DNA from: an uncultured Clostridia bacterium
GTDB taxonomy: Bacteria > Bacillota > Clostridia > TANB77 > CAG-508
NCBI GenBank assembly: GCA_934167755.1
Contig: CAKPLT010000012.1
Coordinates: 1 to 53,328 of the forward strand
Length of the DNA stretch: 53,328 nt
Reading direction: 5' to 3'
In this document: positions 1 to 9,500 of the stretch, piece after piece
How the letters are laid out: every line of letters starts with the position of its first letter
Numbering within the stretch: the first letter of the stretch is position 1
The notes under the pieces: model-generated
The model's database searches: none
The model's input: the letters and a program-made list of their open reading frames with translations, nothing else
Told to the model about the DNA's origin: nothing
Program-made: the position numbers and the translations under genes

Positions 1-59
1 ATCCGCTGAAGGTAGGGACTAGCAAAAACCTTTCTTCAAAAAATAAAAAGTGTCCTTGA

Positions 60-230
60 CAAAGGGTACAGTTTAAACAAGGCAAAGAGATTGGTCTTCA
101 ACAAGGTGAACAAATTGGTAGCTATTCTAAAGCAAAAGAGATTGCAAAAAAACTTTTAAAAAGGAAACTTCCCTTAAAAGATATAAGTGAAATTTCAGGT
201 TTAAGTATAGATGAAATAAAGAAATTGTAA
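60..230 (+). pseudogene. 3' remnant of an Rpn-family (PD-(D/E)XK nuclease/transposase-like) gene
   Basis: An open frame ending at TAA 228-230 encodes about 56 residues with the glutamine/glycine-rich helix (QGKEIGLQQGEQIGS) and the terminal IAKKLL...DISEISGLSIDEIKKL pattern typical of the C-terminus of Rpn/PD-(D/E)XK family proteins. The same frame is closed by TGA at 57-59, there is no start codon, and the catalytic nuclease domain is absent, so this is a decayed tail rather than a gene. The 60 bases before it show no recognisable coding sequence. Family assignment rests only on the tail pattern. Confidence 0.5.
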
Positions 231-250
231 ATTTAATTTATATATAGTCA

Positions 251-314
251 AAAAAATATCATTTTATTGTTTAACTGCGGACATTCCGCTATTTTAAACT
301 TAAAATGATATTTT
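251..314 (-). repeat. Hairpin element, family 2 copy a (also terminator-like for the 3D-domain gene)
   Basis: Outer arms at 251-266 and 301-314 are complementary and enclose a block at 269-298 that recurs, inverted, at 28091-28120 (25 of 30 bases identical by eye). On the minus strand the block reads TTTAAAATAGC, five variable bases, then GTCCGCAGTTAAAC. An inner 5-bp stem GCGGA/TCCGC lies inside it. The minus-strand transcript of the upstream 3D-domain gene would end in this stem followed by a run of T, so it could also act as its terminator. It is the main content of the gene-free stretch 231-343. Confidence 0.6.
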
Positions 315-343
315 CTTATTATATATTGTAATAATTTTCTTTT

Positions 344-1288
344 TTATTGTGCTACTTGTACTGGTAGATATTTTACTCCCCATGCAACTGCTTCTGCATG
401 TGAATTCATATAAATATCTATCCTATTTCCTTGTATAGCTCCACCTCTATCTTCAACAGTATATTGTTGTCCATTTATTATTAATTTTGTTCCAAAAGCA
501 AATTGTCCTGATGCTGCAACCGTATGTCCTGCGGTTGCTTGTGTTCCTGCTGCTGTTCTTCCTGTTGCTTTACCACAACATTTTGCACATGAACAATATG
601 CTGTTACTTTAAATATTTTAGTTTCTCCTGTAGTATTTATATTGGCATTTGCAATTGTACTACCAGCTCTTGATGTTATATTTCTTTGTACTTGAACAAT
701 TTTGTTTACTGGCTCTTTTACTACTGTTTCTGATAATTTTGTTTTTTCTATTTCTTCTTCATTTTGATATTTTACTTTATATGTTATTTCTTTTATTCCG
801 TCTTCACCTTGTTGGATAACTTTATTTTTTGTATCTGTTGAACCTTGTGATGCATCTTTTGTAATTGTTTCATATGGTATTGCTTCTTGTTCTACTACTA
901 TTTTTTCGATTATTGGCGAATAACTTTTTAATATTTCATCTAATGATGTTTGGACTCCACTTTCTGATATTTTTGCTATTTGTACTTCTTGTTCAGATTT
1001 ATTTGTAATTGTAATTTTGTTACTTTCTGTTATTTCATCTTCTAAGCTTGGAGTTACTCTTTCATCATCTTCTACAACTATATTGTTGTCTTCTAATATT
1101 TCTTCTACATTTGTTTTTGTTGTAACAACTGTCATTTTATATCCATTAGCCATTGTTATCTCAACACTCCTAATGTCTATTTCCGTAGCCATTACACTTA
1201 CTCCTAATATTAAAACAAATATTAAACTTATTCCAATGATCTTCATAATAGAGATAGATGCTCCATCTTTTTTATACATAAAAACCAT
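344..1288 (-). CDS. YabE/Rpf-like cell-wall protein with DUF348, G5 and 3D domains
   Basis: Predicted exported or membrane-tethered peptidoglycan-remodelling protein of 314 residues. A hydrophobic segment at about residues 16-34 is followed by a DUF348-type ubiquitin-like domain (about 35-95), a G5 region (about 125-205) and a C-terminal 3D domain (about 227-314) with the aspartate motif VEDRGGAIQGNRIDIYM and four cysteines near its start. 3D domains in this family form a double-psi beta-barrel resembling lytic transglycosylases. The ATG at 1288 is chosen because AAAGGAGG lies just upstream. A longer reading from 1342 is unlikely because a consensus promoter occupies 1314-1342, so that codon would not be transcribed. 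The domain order matches B. subtilis YabE; the exact substrate is not visible from sequence. Confidence 0.9.
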   Translation of the reverse strand: MVFMYKKDGASISIMKIIGISLIFVLILGVSVMATEIDIRSVEITMANGYKMTVVTTKTNVEEILEDNNIVVEDDERVTPSLEDEITESNKITITNKSEQEVQIAKISESGVQTSLDEILKSYSPIIEKIVVEQEAIPYETITKDASQGSTDTKNKVIQQGEDGIKEITYKVKYQNEEEIEKTKLSETVVKEPVNKIVQVQRNITSRAGSTIANANINTTGETKIFKVTAYCSCAKCCGKATGRTAAGTQATAGHTVAASGQFAFGTKLIINGQQYTVEDRGGAIQGNRIDIYMNSHAEAVAWGVKYLPVQVAQ

Positions 1289-1313
1289 TTTTCCTCCTTT
1301 TGACGACATACTT

Positions 1314-1342
1314 ATTATACACAATTTATATTCTTTTGTCAA
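1314..1342 (-). promoter_or_regulatory. Sigma-A promoter of the 3D-domain protein gene
   Basis: Reading the minus strand, TTGACA (1337-1342) and TATAAT (1314-1319) are separated by 17 bases, a perfect housekeeping promoter. Its position fixes the gene start downstream, at 1288. Confidence 0.85.
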
Positions 1343-1493
1343 ATTTTCAGTTTTTGTGTTTCCAGTTTCCGTAAGCCTTGGTAAATCTTGGTCTTATATA
1401 TTATATGTTGCTTGTACAAAAAAAATTCATAAAAATTTTTTTATTTTTCAAAAAATTTCTATGAATTTTTAATTTTGTATTTATATTTTTCTA

Positions 1494-3176
1494 TTAAATT
1501 CCTTGATATTTTTTATATTTTTTGTAAGATACAATTCCTGCTCCTATAATCAATAATCCCATTCCAATATATATTATTTTTTCTATACCTGCTTTAGGTA
1601 ATATTGTTGGTGCTATTGTGTTATCTCCTCCTGTTACTGTACCTCCACCATTTGATACATTTCCAAAGTCTGCCCATTTAAAATCTGATGAGCCATAGAA
1701 GAACAAGTACCAATTTTCATTATCCAAAACATCAGCTTGTGCCAATGTTACTGCTTCATTTGAAATATATTTTCCATTTTCATCATCTGTTTTTACATAT
1801 AAAAAGTAATATGCATCATTTTCTAATTCTGGTAAATTTATAATGCTATGGTTATCATTTTTATTGCTACTTGCATCTCCAGCTGAATATTCAATAAAAA
1901 CATGTTTAGAATCTGCATCTAACACTTTATCATATATTGATGAACTCAATTTTGCATAATTTAATAAATCTGAGAATCCTGATGAATCTTGATTTTTTAT
2001 TTTGTTTAAAATTGCTACATCTGTAATCTTTCCAATTTTAATTTGCAATTTTCTATTATTATCTTCGCTATGTGTAAAAGTCGTTACTATTTGAGTTGAA
2101 TCTTTTGATACAAATGTGGCATGAAATGCATCACTATATTTTCCTTCTGCAAATCTTTCTAGTTTTATTCCAGATGATACTATTTCTTTTTTGGAATTTA
2201 AACTATCTACTTCTATAACATTTAAGTATAAATCTTGATTAAGTTCTACTTTATCTGAAATATTCCATGTCATAATCTTTCCATTTTCTTTATTATGTCT
2301 AATAGCTGTCATATCCTTATCTTCAATTTTTGATAAATCTGGTTTATCTGCTGTTGAAGATATATATACATAATAGTTTGAATCTGTTTTTAGAGTAACA
2401 CCACTAATTTCTATTATAGCTCCTGAAATTCCGTCTTTTTTCAACTCATAAGTTGCCTTAGAAAAATCTGTCCAATCTCCTGTTGTAGTATCTCCTCCAC
2501 TAGGTTGTTGAGTTTCTTGTTTCTTTATTTCTGTTGAATATACATTGCAATCATAATATGTATTTGTTCCATTATCAATTTTAACCCATACAACAAAACT
2601 TATTGTTCCAGAGTAATTTGAAAAATCTAATTTCAAATTCTTTGTTGAATTTGTTGTTGCTTGCCAAGAATTTGTATAATTAGGTACTAATGCATATAAT
2701 TCTGTTTTTAATGTTTGTACTTTTTGGTTGGCATTGCTAACATAATCATTATATTCTTTTAATGCTGTGTCATAATTATTTTTTGCAGTTGTTTTTTCTT
2801 CTTGTGTTGCTGTTTCACTAGTATTTACTTGTTCATATTTATTTTTTAATTCCTTTAAGTTTGTCTCTTTATTTTTTACTTCTTTGTTAGTTGTTTCTAC
2901 ATATTGTTGTAATTCATTTGATTTAGTATTTATGCTATTCATTGTTTCTTGTGTAATATCTACCTTTTGGTAAGAAATTGAATAACCACTTGCACTTGAT
3001 GAAAGGCTAATCGTCCCTGTTCCCATTTTATTTTCATCTACTGTTATTATAGATGGCAATGTTATATAATTTTGAGGATCAATTTCCCCACTATATGCCT
3101 GCACCACACTATGATAGCTAAATAATGGTACTATTAATGCCATCATAATTAATATTAAAATAATTTTCTTTTTCAT
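1494..3176 (-). CDS. Sortase-type surface protein with coiled coil and LPKAG anchor
   Basis: A 560-residue secreted protein of unknown function. It has a signal peptide at residues 1-27, a charged coiled-coil-like stretch at about 75-160 (many K, E, N and Q), a Gly/Thr-rich linker near 225-235, and a C-terminal sorting signal: LPKAG at about 526, a hydrophobic helix, then the basic tail YKKYKKY. The middle contains two regions that look like related beta-rich modules, each with a YxLY/FYVYxS-like strand and a short aspartate-containing turn. The start has a good Shine-Dalgarno (AAAGGGGGAT). No sortase gene is in the window. LPKAG differs from the canonical LPXTG at the threonine, so a class-specific sortase may be needed. 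Confidence 0.85.
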   Translation of the reverse strand: MKKKIILILIMMALIVPLFSYHSVVQAYSGEIDPQNYITLPSIITVDENKMGTGTISLSSSASGYSISYQKVDITQETMNSINTKSNELQQYVETTNKEVKNKETNLKELKNKYEQVNTSETATQEEKTTAKNNYDTALKEYNDYVSNANQKVQTLKTELYALVPNYTNSWQATTNSTKNLKLDFSNYSGTISFVVWVKIDNGTNTYYDCNVYSTEIKKQETQQPSGGDTTTGDWTDFSKATYELKKDGISGAIIEISGVTLKTDSNYYVYISSTADKPDLSKIEDKDMTAIRHNKENGKIMTWNISDKVELNQDLYLNVIEVDSLNSKKEIVSSGIKLERFAEGKYSDAFHATFVSKDSTQIVTTFTHSEDNNRKLQIKIGKITDVAILNKIKNQDSSGFSDLLNYAKLSSSIYDKVLDADSKHVFIEYSAGDASSNKNDNHSIINLPELENDAYYFLYVKTDDENGKYISNEAVTLAQADVLDNENWYLFFYGSSDFKWADFGNVSNGGGTVTGGDNTIAPTILPKAGIEKIIYIGMGLLIIGAGIVSYKKYKKYQGI

Positions 3177-3357
3177 TTAATTTATCCCCCTTTTGTACCT
3201 CTTTACACTTGATTTTTTATTACATTTAATTTCAAGTTTCTAATTTTTTGCTTTTGTAATAAGTATCAATATATCATAATATAATATTATCAAAGAAAAA
3301 AATTTTTTTCAACCTTTTATAACAAAAAAAACAAAATTTTTTGTTATTAATTTTTAT

Positions 3358-3545
3358 AAAAAAGACTTTAAGTATAAACTTTTCATTGCATTCCTCGGCT
3401 TATTACGAAATTTAAGAAATTCTAACTTGTTTTATGGCTCCCTTCCACTCTCGTGAACTCTTTCCATAAAACTACATAGAATTTCTAAAATTTCTCCATA
3501 CACATTCGTCATTTCATTCAAAGTTTATACTTAAAGTCTTTTTTT
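3358..3545 (-). repeat. Structured intergenic element, family 1 copy A
   Basis: A 188-bp element with perfect terminal inverted repeats of about 25 bp (3358-3382 and 3521-3545). Inside, a second stem pairs about 3410-3425 with 3478-3494, and a third pairs GTTTTATGG (3429-3437) with CCATAAAAC (3464-3472). Read on the minus strand, the 26-base apical loop starts AAAGAGTTCACGAGAGTGG and the internal loops carry AATGAAATGACGAAT and CGAGGAATGCAATG. All three unpaired blocks recur in copy B at 25844-26024. It fills the gap between the surface-protein gene and lemA, which diverge. Flanking bases 3180-3357 and 3546-3640 are AT-rich and hold nothing else I can name. Confidence 0.75.
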
Positions 3546-3659
3546 ACTAATTAAAAATAAACCACTATCAAATATCAAAAAGTTTTTATATCTATTGTAA
3601 AAAAATATTCAATATGTTAATATATATAATGTAAATGAAATGCAAAGGAGGTATTTCTT

Positions 3660-4211
3660 ATGTGGATAGCATTAATAATAATTGTACTATTAGTAATTTG
3701 GATTATATCAATTTATAATGGATTGATAAAATCAAGACAAAAAGTAGACAACGCTTGGAGCCAAATTGATGTACAATTACAAAGAAGATTTGATTTAATT
3801 CCTAATTTTGTTGAAACTGTTAAAGGATATATGACTCATGAATCTGAAACATTTGAAAAAATTACAGCTTTAAGAACTTCATGGGCAAATTCTACAACAG
3901 TTGGAGAAAAGGCAAAATTAGATGGTGAACTTTCTGGTGCTTTAAAAACTATTATGGCAGTTTCAGAAAATTATCCTGATTTAAAAGCAAATCAAAACTT
4001 TTCAGAATTATCTGAAGAACTCCGTAACACAGAAAATAAAATTTCTTTTTCAAGACAATTTTATAATGATAGTGTTACAATGTATAACACAAAATTAGAG
4101 CTTTTCCCTTCAAACATTGTTGCAGGTATGTTCAATTTCCAAAAAAGAGATTTATTTGCAGCTGAAAGTGATGAAGCTAGAAAAAATGTTAAAGTTGACT
4201 TTAATAAATAA
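3660..4211 (+). CDS. lemA: LemA family membrane protein
   Basis: Complete 183-residue LemA-type protein: one N-terminal transmembrane helix (residues 1-20), then a helical domain with the family signatures YNGLIKSRQKVDNAWSQIDV, LQRRFDLIPN and, near the end, FPSNIVAGMFNF. LemA proteins are membrane-anchored helical-bundle proteins of unclear biochemical role and are very often paired with HtpX-type proteases, as here. The ribosome binding site AAAGGAGG precedes the ATG by about 8 bases. A stem-loop terminator separates it from htpX, so the two may be co-regulated rather than strictly co-transcribed. Confidence 0.95.
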   Translation: MWIALIIIVLLVIWIISIYNGLIKSRQKVDNAWSQIDVQLQRRFDLIPNFVETVKGYMTHESETFEKITALRTSWANSTTVGEKAKLDGELSGALKTIMAVSENYPDLKANQNFSELSEELRNTENKISFSRQFYNDSVTMYNTKLELFPSNIVAGMFNFQKRDLFAAESDEARKNVKVDFNK

Positions 4212-4230
4212 TAACAATAAATGATTAAGT

Positions 4231-4276
4231 CCGGTTCTTTTGGGTTATGTACTATAAAATGAACCGGTTTTTTTTT
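4231..4276 (+). terminator. Intrinsic terminator after lemA
   Basis: CCGGTTC (4231-4237) pairs with GAACCGG (4261-4267), followed by nine T residues. The AT-rich sequence just after it (4277-4305) probably holds the htpX promoter. Confidence 0.8.
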
Positions 4277-4316
4277 ATAAATAAAATTTATATTATAATA
4301 AGAAAGAAGTGATTTT

Positions 4317-5204
4317 ATGTTTGAAGACATTAAAAGAAATAAAATTAAATCATGGTTTATAGTTTTGCTATTCCTTGTTTTTATATCTTTAATTGTTTAC
4401 TATATATGTATGGCATTAGATTTAGGAACAATGTCAATTGTTATTGCCTTAATCTTTTCTATAGCATCAACTTGGAGTTCATATTATTATAGTGATAAAA
4501 TTGTACTTGGTTTGAACAAAGCAAGGCCTGCGACTAAAGAAGAAAATTTAAAACTTGTAAATATTTTAGATGCCTTAGTTGTATCATCTGGTCTACAGTG
4601 CACTCCAAAATTATATATTATAGAAGATGCACAACCAAATGCTTTTGCAACTGGAAGAAATCCTGAAAATGCTGTAATATGTGTTACAACTGGTCTACTA
4701 GATAAACTTGAATATTATGAATTAGAAGGTGTTATTGCTCATGAAATGGCACATATAAAAAACTATGACATTCGTTTGTCAGCCATTGTTTCAGTAATGG
4801 TTGGGGTTGTTGTGATGCTTTCGGATTGGTTTACAAGAATTACTTTTTGGGGTGGTTCAAAAGACAGAGATAATGATAGCAAAGGAAATTCAATTTTGAT
4901 GTTAATTGATCTAATATTTTTAATTTTGTCACCTATTTTTGGAAAACTTATGCAACTTGCAATTTCTAGAAAGAGAGAATTTTTAGCTGATGCAACAGCA
5001 ATTGAATTTACAAGAAATCCTGATGGCTTAATATCAGCACTACAAAAAATCTCAGGTGACCCTAATGAATTGCATGTTGCAAATAATGCAACAGAAAATA
5101 TGTATATTGTAAATCCATTTAGAGGTAAAAAATCAACTTCAAGTTTATGGTCTACACACCCAAGTATTGAAGATAGAGTTGAAGCATTAAGAAATTTAAA
5201 ATAG
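4317..5204 (+). CDS. htpX: HtpX-like M48 family membrane zinc metalloprotease
   Basis: Membrane protease of 295 residues in the HtpX/M48B family, which degrades damaged membrane proteins. Two N-terminal hydrophobic helices (about 13-33 and 38-55) precede the zinc motif HEMAH at residues 142-146, and the third ligand is the Glu of REFLAD at about 222. Two more hydrophobic stretches lie at about 155-172 and 195-215. The conserved NAFATGRNP segment near residue 110 and the C-terminal STHPSIEDRVEALRNL are typical. Length matches bacterial HtpX. It follows lemA, the usual clostridial pairing. The Shine-Dalgarno is weak (GAAAGAAG). Confidence 0.95.
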   Translation: MFEDIKRNKIKSWFIVLLFLVFISLIVYYICMALDLGTMSIVIALIFSIASTWSSYYYSDKIVLGLNKARPATKEENLKLVNILDALVVSSGLQCTPKLYIIEDAQPNAFATGRNPENAVICVTTGLLDKLEYYELEGVIAHEMAHIKNYDIRLSAIVSVMVGVVVMLSDWFTRITFWGGSKDRDNDSKGNSILMLIDLIFLILSPIFGKLMQLAISRKREFLADATAIEFTRNPDGLISALQKISGDPNELHVANNATENMYIVNPFRGKKSTSSLWSTHPSIEDRVEALRNLK

Positions 5205-5245
5205 TTTGATTGAAGAATAATAGCCTGAATGTTAAAATTTTTAAT

Positions 5246-5285
5246 AAAAAGTGTTCACTTTATAAAATTATGTGGACACTTTTTT
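5246..5285 (+). terminator. Intrinsic terminator after htpX
   Basis: AAAAGTGTTCAC pairs with GTGGACACTTTT (one G-T position) and continues into a T-run at 5279-5285. Confidence 0.8.
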
Positions 5286-5375
5286 GTGTCTTTTTGTCAT
5301 TTAAAGTCATATTATATCAATGAAAGTATAACTATTTCTAATTATAGTTTGTTTCAATTTAAAGGAGGATTAAAT

Positions 5376-5927
5376 ATGATTATTAAATGTATTTTACTAG
5401 CATTATCTGCTAGCATAGATGCTTTAGCTCTTGGAATTACATATGGAATAAAAAAGACTAAAATGTCTAAATTAGGAAATCTAATAATCTTTATTACATT
5501 GTTTTGTTTATCTGGATTATCTGTATTTGTAGGACATTATATTTCTATTTTATTTTCACCTGTTGTTTCTGCATTATTAGGTTCTTCACTTTTAATATTT
5601 CTTGGCTTTTCCAACATTTTAAAAGAAAAAAATAATGATACAAATTTTGATACAGACGGTTCTAACTATATTGATGCAAAAGAAGCTTTTGTATTAGGTC
5701 TAGCTGTTGCTGTAGATGCCTCATGTGTTAGCCTTGGTTCTGGAATGATTGGTATTGGTAGTCTACTTTTGCCCTTTTTAATGGCTGTTTTCCACACATT
5801 TTTCGTTAATTGTGGAAATCTAGTTGCAAGTAATATTACAAGACGATTTACTATACATCCAAAGCTCCTTTCAAATATATCTGGAGTTATATTAATTTTT
5901 ATAGGTCTAATTAGACTATTATCTTAA
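5376..5927 (+). CDS. ytaF: YtaF/MntP-superfamily membrane protein, copy 1
   Basis: A 183-residue integral membrane protein with six predicted helices arranged as two repeats, each opening with an aspartate-containing helix: LSASIDALALGITYGIKK (residues about 8-25) and LAVAVDASCVSLGSG (about 108-122). This pattern fits the YtaF sporulation-membrane branch of the MntP (DUF204) superfamily; MntP members export manganese, while the role of YtaF is unsettled. The ATG at 5376 is chosen for its strong AAAGGAGG; the frame stays open to 5229 but that stretch includes the htpX terminator. It is 13 bases from its paralogue. Confidence 0.85.
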   Translation: MIIKCILLALSASIDALALGITYGIKKTKMSKLGNLIIFITLFCLSGLSVFVGHYISILFSPVVSALLGSSLLIFLGFSNILKEKNNDTNFDTDGSNYIDAKEAFVLGLAVAVDASCVSLGSGMIGIGSLLLPFLMAVFHTFFVNCGNLVASNITRRFTIHPKLLSNISGVILIFIGLIRLLS

Positions 5928-5940
5928 TTAGGGGGTATCT

Positions 5941-6495
5941 ATGTTATTTAATTGTATTTTATTAGCATTGTCTGTTAGTATTGATTCTTTAACAATCGGT
6001 ATTAGCTATGGACTAAAGAAAACCAAAATTATTAATATAAGTAATATTATACTTTTTGCGATATCATTTTGTATTACTTGTGGTTCTATATTTTTAGGGC
6101 ATTATATTTCTGCATTATTCTCTCCTGTATTATCAACTATATTAGGTTCATCCTTTTTGATTATATTAGGAGTTTATAATATTTATAAATCATTAAATGC
6201 TTCTCCTATTGATTATGATATAGACCACTCAAATAACATTGATGCACATGAAGCTATTTTTCTTGGATTAGCTTTATCTATTGATTCTATTTGTGTTGGC
6301 ATTGGCTCAGGGATTATTGGACTTAATGATATTATTTTACCTTTTTTTGTTGCTACTTTTCAGCTTGTTTTTCTTAATTGTGGAAATTACATTTCTCAAA
6401 ATATTGTTAAATATTTTAATTTTTCTGAGCAAGCTCTTTCCATGTTTTCTAGTATTATATTAATAATAATAGGTATATTTAGAATATACAAGTAA
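5941..6495 (+). CDS. ytaF: YtaF/MntP-superfamily membrane protein, copy 2
   Basis: A 184-residue paralogue of the preceding gene, aligned end to end with it: LSVSIDSLTIGISYGLKK near the N-terminus and LALSIDSICVGIGSG after the central hydrophilic loop. The shared GHYISxLFSPVxSxxLGSS segment and IDAxEA loop show that the pair arose by tandem duplication. The ribosome binding site TTAGGGGGT overlaps the end of the upstream gene, so the two are one operon and may form a heterodimer. A role in divalent-cation export or sporulation is inferred from the family only. Confidence 0.85.
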   Translation: MLFNCILLALSVSIDSLTIGISYGLKKTKIINISNIILFAISFCITCGSIFLGHYISALFSPVLSTILGSSFLIILGVYNIYKSLNASPIDYDIDHSNNIDAHEAIFLGLALSIDSICVGIGSGIIGLNDIILPFFVATFQLVFLNCGNYISQNIVKYFNFSEQALSMFSSIILIIIGIFRIYK

Positions 6496-6538
6496 AGACA
6501 CTCATTAATGGTAGAATTTTTACCATTAATGGGTGTCT
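6496..6538. terminator. Convergent hairpin terminator, ytaF / smc; repeat family 3
   Basis: AGACACTCATTAATGGTA (6496-6513) pairs with TACCATTAATGGGTGTCT (6521-6538). It sits between two convergent genes. The unit ACACTCATTAATGGTA recurs in the hairpin at 33047-33090. Confidence 0.65.
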
Positions 6539-6548
6539 TCATTTATAA

Positions 6549-9500
6549 TTATTTTAATTTCATAGAAAGCAATTTAGAAATCCCCTTTTCCTCCATTGTA
6601 ACACCGTAAACAGTATCAGCCGCTTCCATAGTGCCCTTTCTATGAGTAATAATCAAAAATTGTGTTTCTTTAGCAAATTTCTTTAAATATTCTGCATATC
6701 TATAAACATTAACATCATCAAGAGCTGCTTCAATTTCATCAAGCACACAGAATGGTGCAGGATTAATTTTTAGTATTGCAAATAATAATGCAATAGCCGT
6801 AAAAGCTTTTTCTCCTCCTGATAATAATGTCATATTTTGAAGTTTCTTTCCTGGTGGTTGAACAGTTATATCTATTCCACATTCTAAAATGTTTTCCTCA
6901 TCTGTTAATGTTACCTCTGCCATACCTCCACCAAATAATTCTTTAAATACTTCCCCAAAGTTTTTATTAATAACTTCAAATTTTTCTTTGAATTGCTTTT
7001 TCATTGTTTCTGTCATTTCTTGAATTACTTTTCTTAATTTTGCCATAGTATCTTCTAAATCCAATCTTTGTTCACACATGAAGTCATATCTATCTTTTAG
7101 ATTTTTATATTCTTCAATTGAATCTACATTTACACTTCCAAGTTCTTTAATATCTGTTCTCAAAATATTTACTTTTCTTTGTGTTAAAGCTACATTTTCT
7201 GGTTTTTGATAATTTCCTGCATTGTTTGGTGTAAGTTCATATTCTTCCCACATCTTATTAATAACATCTGTAATGTCTTCTTCTGTTTTTGTTTTCTTTA
7301 CTTCCATTTTTGTAATTTGAGCTTTTAACTCTTCTATTGTCTTAAATTGTTCTGTTTGTTCATCTTCTTTTTTGCTTAATTTTTCATTTTGTTCAATTCT
7401 TTCTTGTTTTAATTTTTCAATATTTTCTCCACTATTTTCAACTTGTGATTTTACTTTTTCTATTTCTTGTTTTGTATTTTCAATATCTTCTTTTAATTTA
7501 CTATTTTCAAAATTTGCATTTTCTATCTGAGTCTTTTTGTTTTCAGCATTTCTTGTATGTGTTTCAATTTCTTTATTTATCATTTCTGTCATTTCTTCTA
7601 TTGAAACTTCACTCTCATTAAATGATGATACAGATATTTTCAAATTTGTAATATCAAAGTTCAAATCATCTATATATTTTTGGCTATCTTTATTAACATT
7701 TGAAAATTCGTCTATAATTTTTTGATCATTTTCATTTTGTTTGTTAATATTTTCTATTAATTTTTCATTTTCTTCTTTGCTAATTTTTATTGTGTTTTTA
7801 TTTTCTTCTGCTCTTTCTTTCTCATCCTTTAATTTTTCTATTCTTTTTTGAATCTGTTCAATATTTTCATCTATTGATACTACTCTTTGCTTCTCTGTTG
7901 CATATGTTATATCTATCTCTTGTAATTGTTTCTCTAAGCTTTGCACTTCTTCTATAACATCTTCTGATGATGATTCATATTGTTCTTTGTCTTTTTCTAT
8001 CTTTTCAATCTTTTCTTTTAGTTTTTTCATTTCTTTTTCTAGGCTTTCAATCTCTCTACTTCTACCTAATATATTAACAGTTTTCTTTGTGACTGATCCT
8101 CCTGTAATTGCTCCTGATGGATTTATAATGTCACCTTCTATTGTTATTATTCTAAATGAATAATTATTTTCTTTTGCTAAATTGATAGCATTTTGCATGT
8201 TATCTACAATTACTGTTCTTCCAAGTAAATTTAATATTATTTGTTCATATTTTTTATCACATGATATTAAATCTGATGCAATTCCAACAATGCCAACTTT
8301 TTTGCCTTTTATATTTTCTATCTTTTTTCCTTTAACTGATGATATTGGTAAAAACGATGCTCTTCCTAGATTATTTTTTCTTAAATGTTCTACTAATTTT
8401 TTAGCATCTTCTTCTGTATCTGTAACTATGTTTTGAAGACTTGCTCCTAAACACATTTCTATTGCAGTTTCATATTCTGTAGGAACTGAGATTATATTTG
8501 CTAAAACTCCATGCATTCCTTTTCCAAGTTCTTTGATTTTTTCACAATCTGTTAATAATGATTTTACACTTTTGATATATCCTTCTTTTTCTTTTTCTGT
8601 TTCTACTAAAAAATTATATCTTGATTGTTTCATTCTCATTTCATTTGTATTATTTGCTATTTGAATATCAAATTCTTTTATCTTATTATTTATTTCCTGC
8701 TTTTTATTATCAATTTCTTCTATTGATTTTAGAACTTTATTTCTGTTGTTTTCAATTTCATAAAAACCTTTAGCAATGTCTTCTTTTTTCATTCTTGTTC
8801 TATCAAGTTCTGAAATATTATTACTTATTTCTTGATCTAGTTGTTTCTGTCTTTTTTCTAAGTTTTCAAAATTTGCTGTTTGCATACTTATTTCTGATTG
8901 TAATTCATATTTTTTGTCTGTATTTTCTTCTACTTGCTTTTTTAATTTTTCTATTTCTATTTCTTTTGAACTTAATTTTTCTGTTAATTTTTTTAGTTCT
9001 TCTTCTTTTGATTTTAATTCATTTTCAAATTTTTCTTTATTTTGTTTTAAATTGTCTTTTTTATTTTGTTTTTGTTCTATTTCTTCTTTTAAATTTTTAA
9101 TTTTTTCTTCTAATTCTGTAATTTCTTTTTTATATGTTTCCATATTTTCAGTATTACTTGCAATTTTTGCTTCAGCAACATTTATATTTGAATTTAATTT
9201 TTCTATTTCTTTTTGACTTTCAAAACCAATATTTTGCATATTCTCAATTTGAGTTGTAATCTCATCTATTCTATCTTTTAATTCTTCTTTTAGAATTTTG
9301 ATTTTTTCTAATTTTCCTTCTTCTTGGTTTAATGTTGAATTCATAATTTCTTCATCTTTTGTCAATTCTTCAAGTGATTGTTTATATTTTTCTATATTAT
9401 ATATGAATAAACCAACCTCTATATTTTTTAATTCTTCTTTTAAATTCAAATATTTTTTTGCTTTATCTGATTGCATTTGTAATGGTTCTAGGTTTCCTTC

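Noticed and set aside
1017..1472. Open frame of 151 codons on the plus strand
   Set aside because: Mostly antisense to the 3D-domain gene, lacks a ribosome binding site, and its composition is that of an antisense AT-rich shadow.
5229..5375. Extended N-terminus of the first YtaF-like protein
   Set aside because: The stretch overlaps the htpX terminator and lacks family similarity; the AAAGGAGG before 5376 fixes the start.
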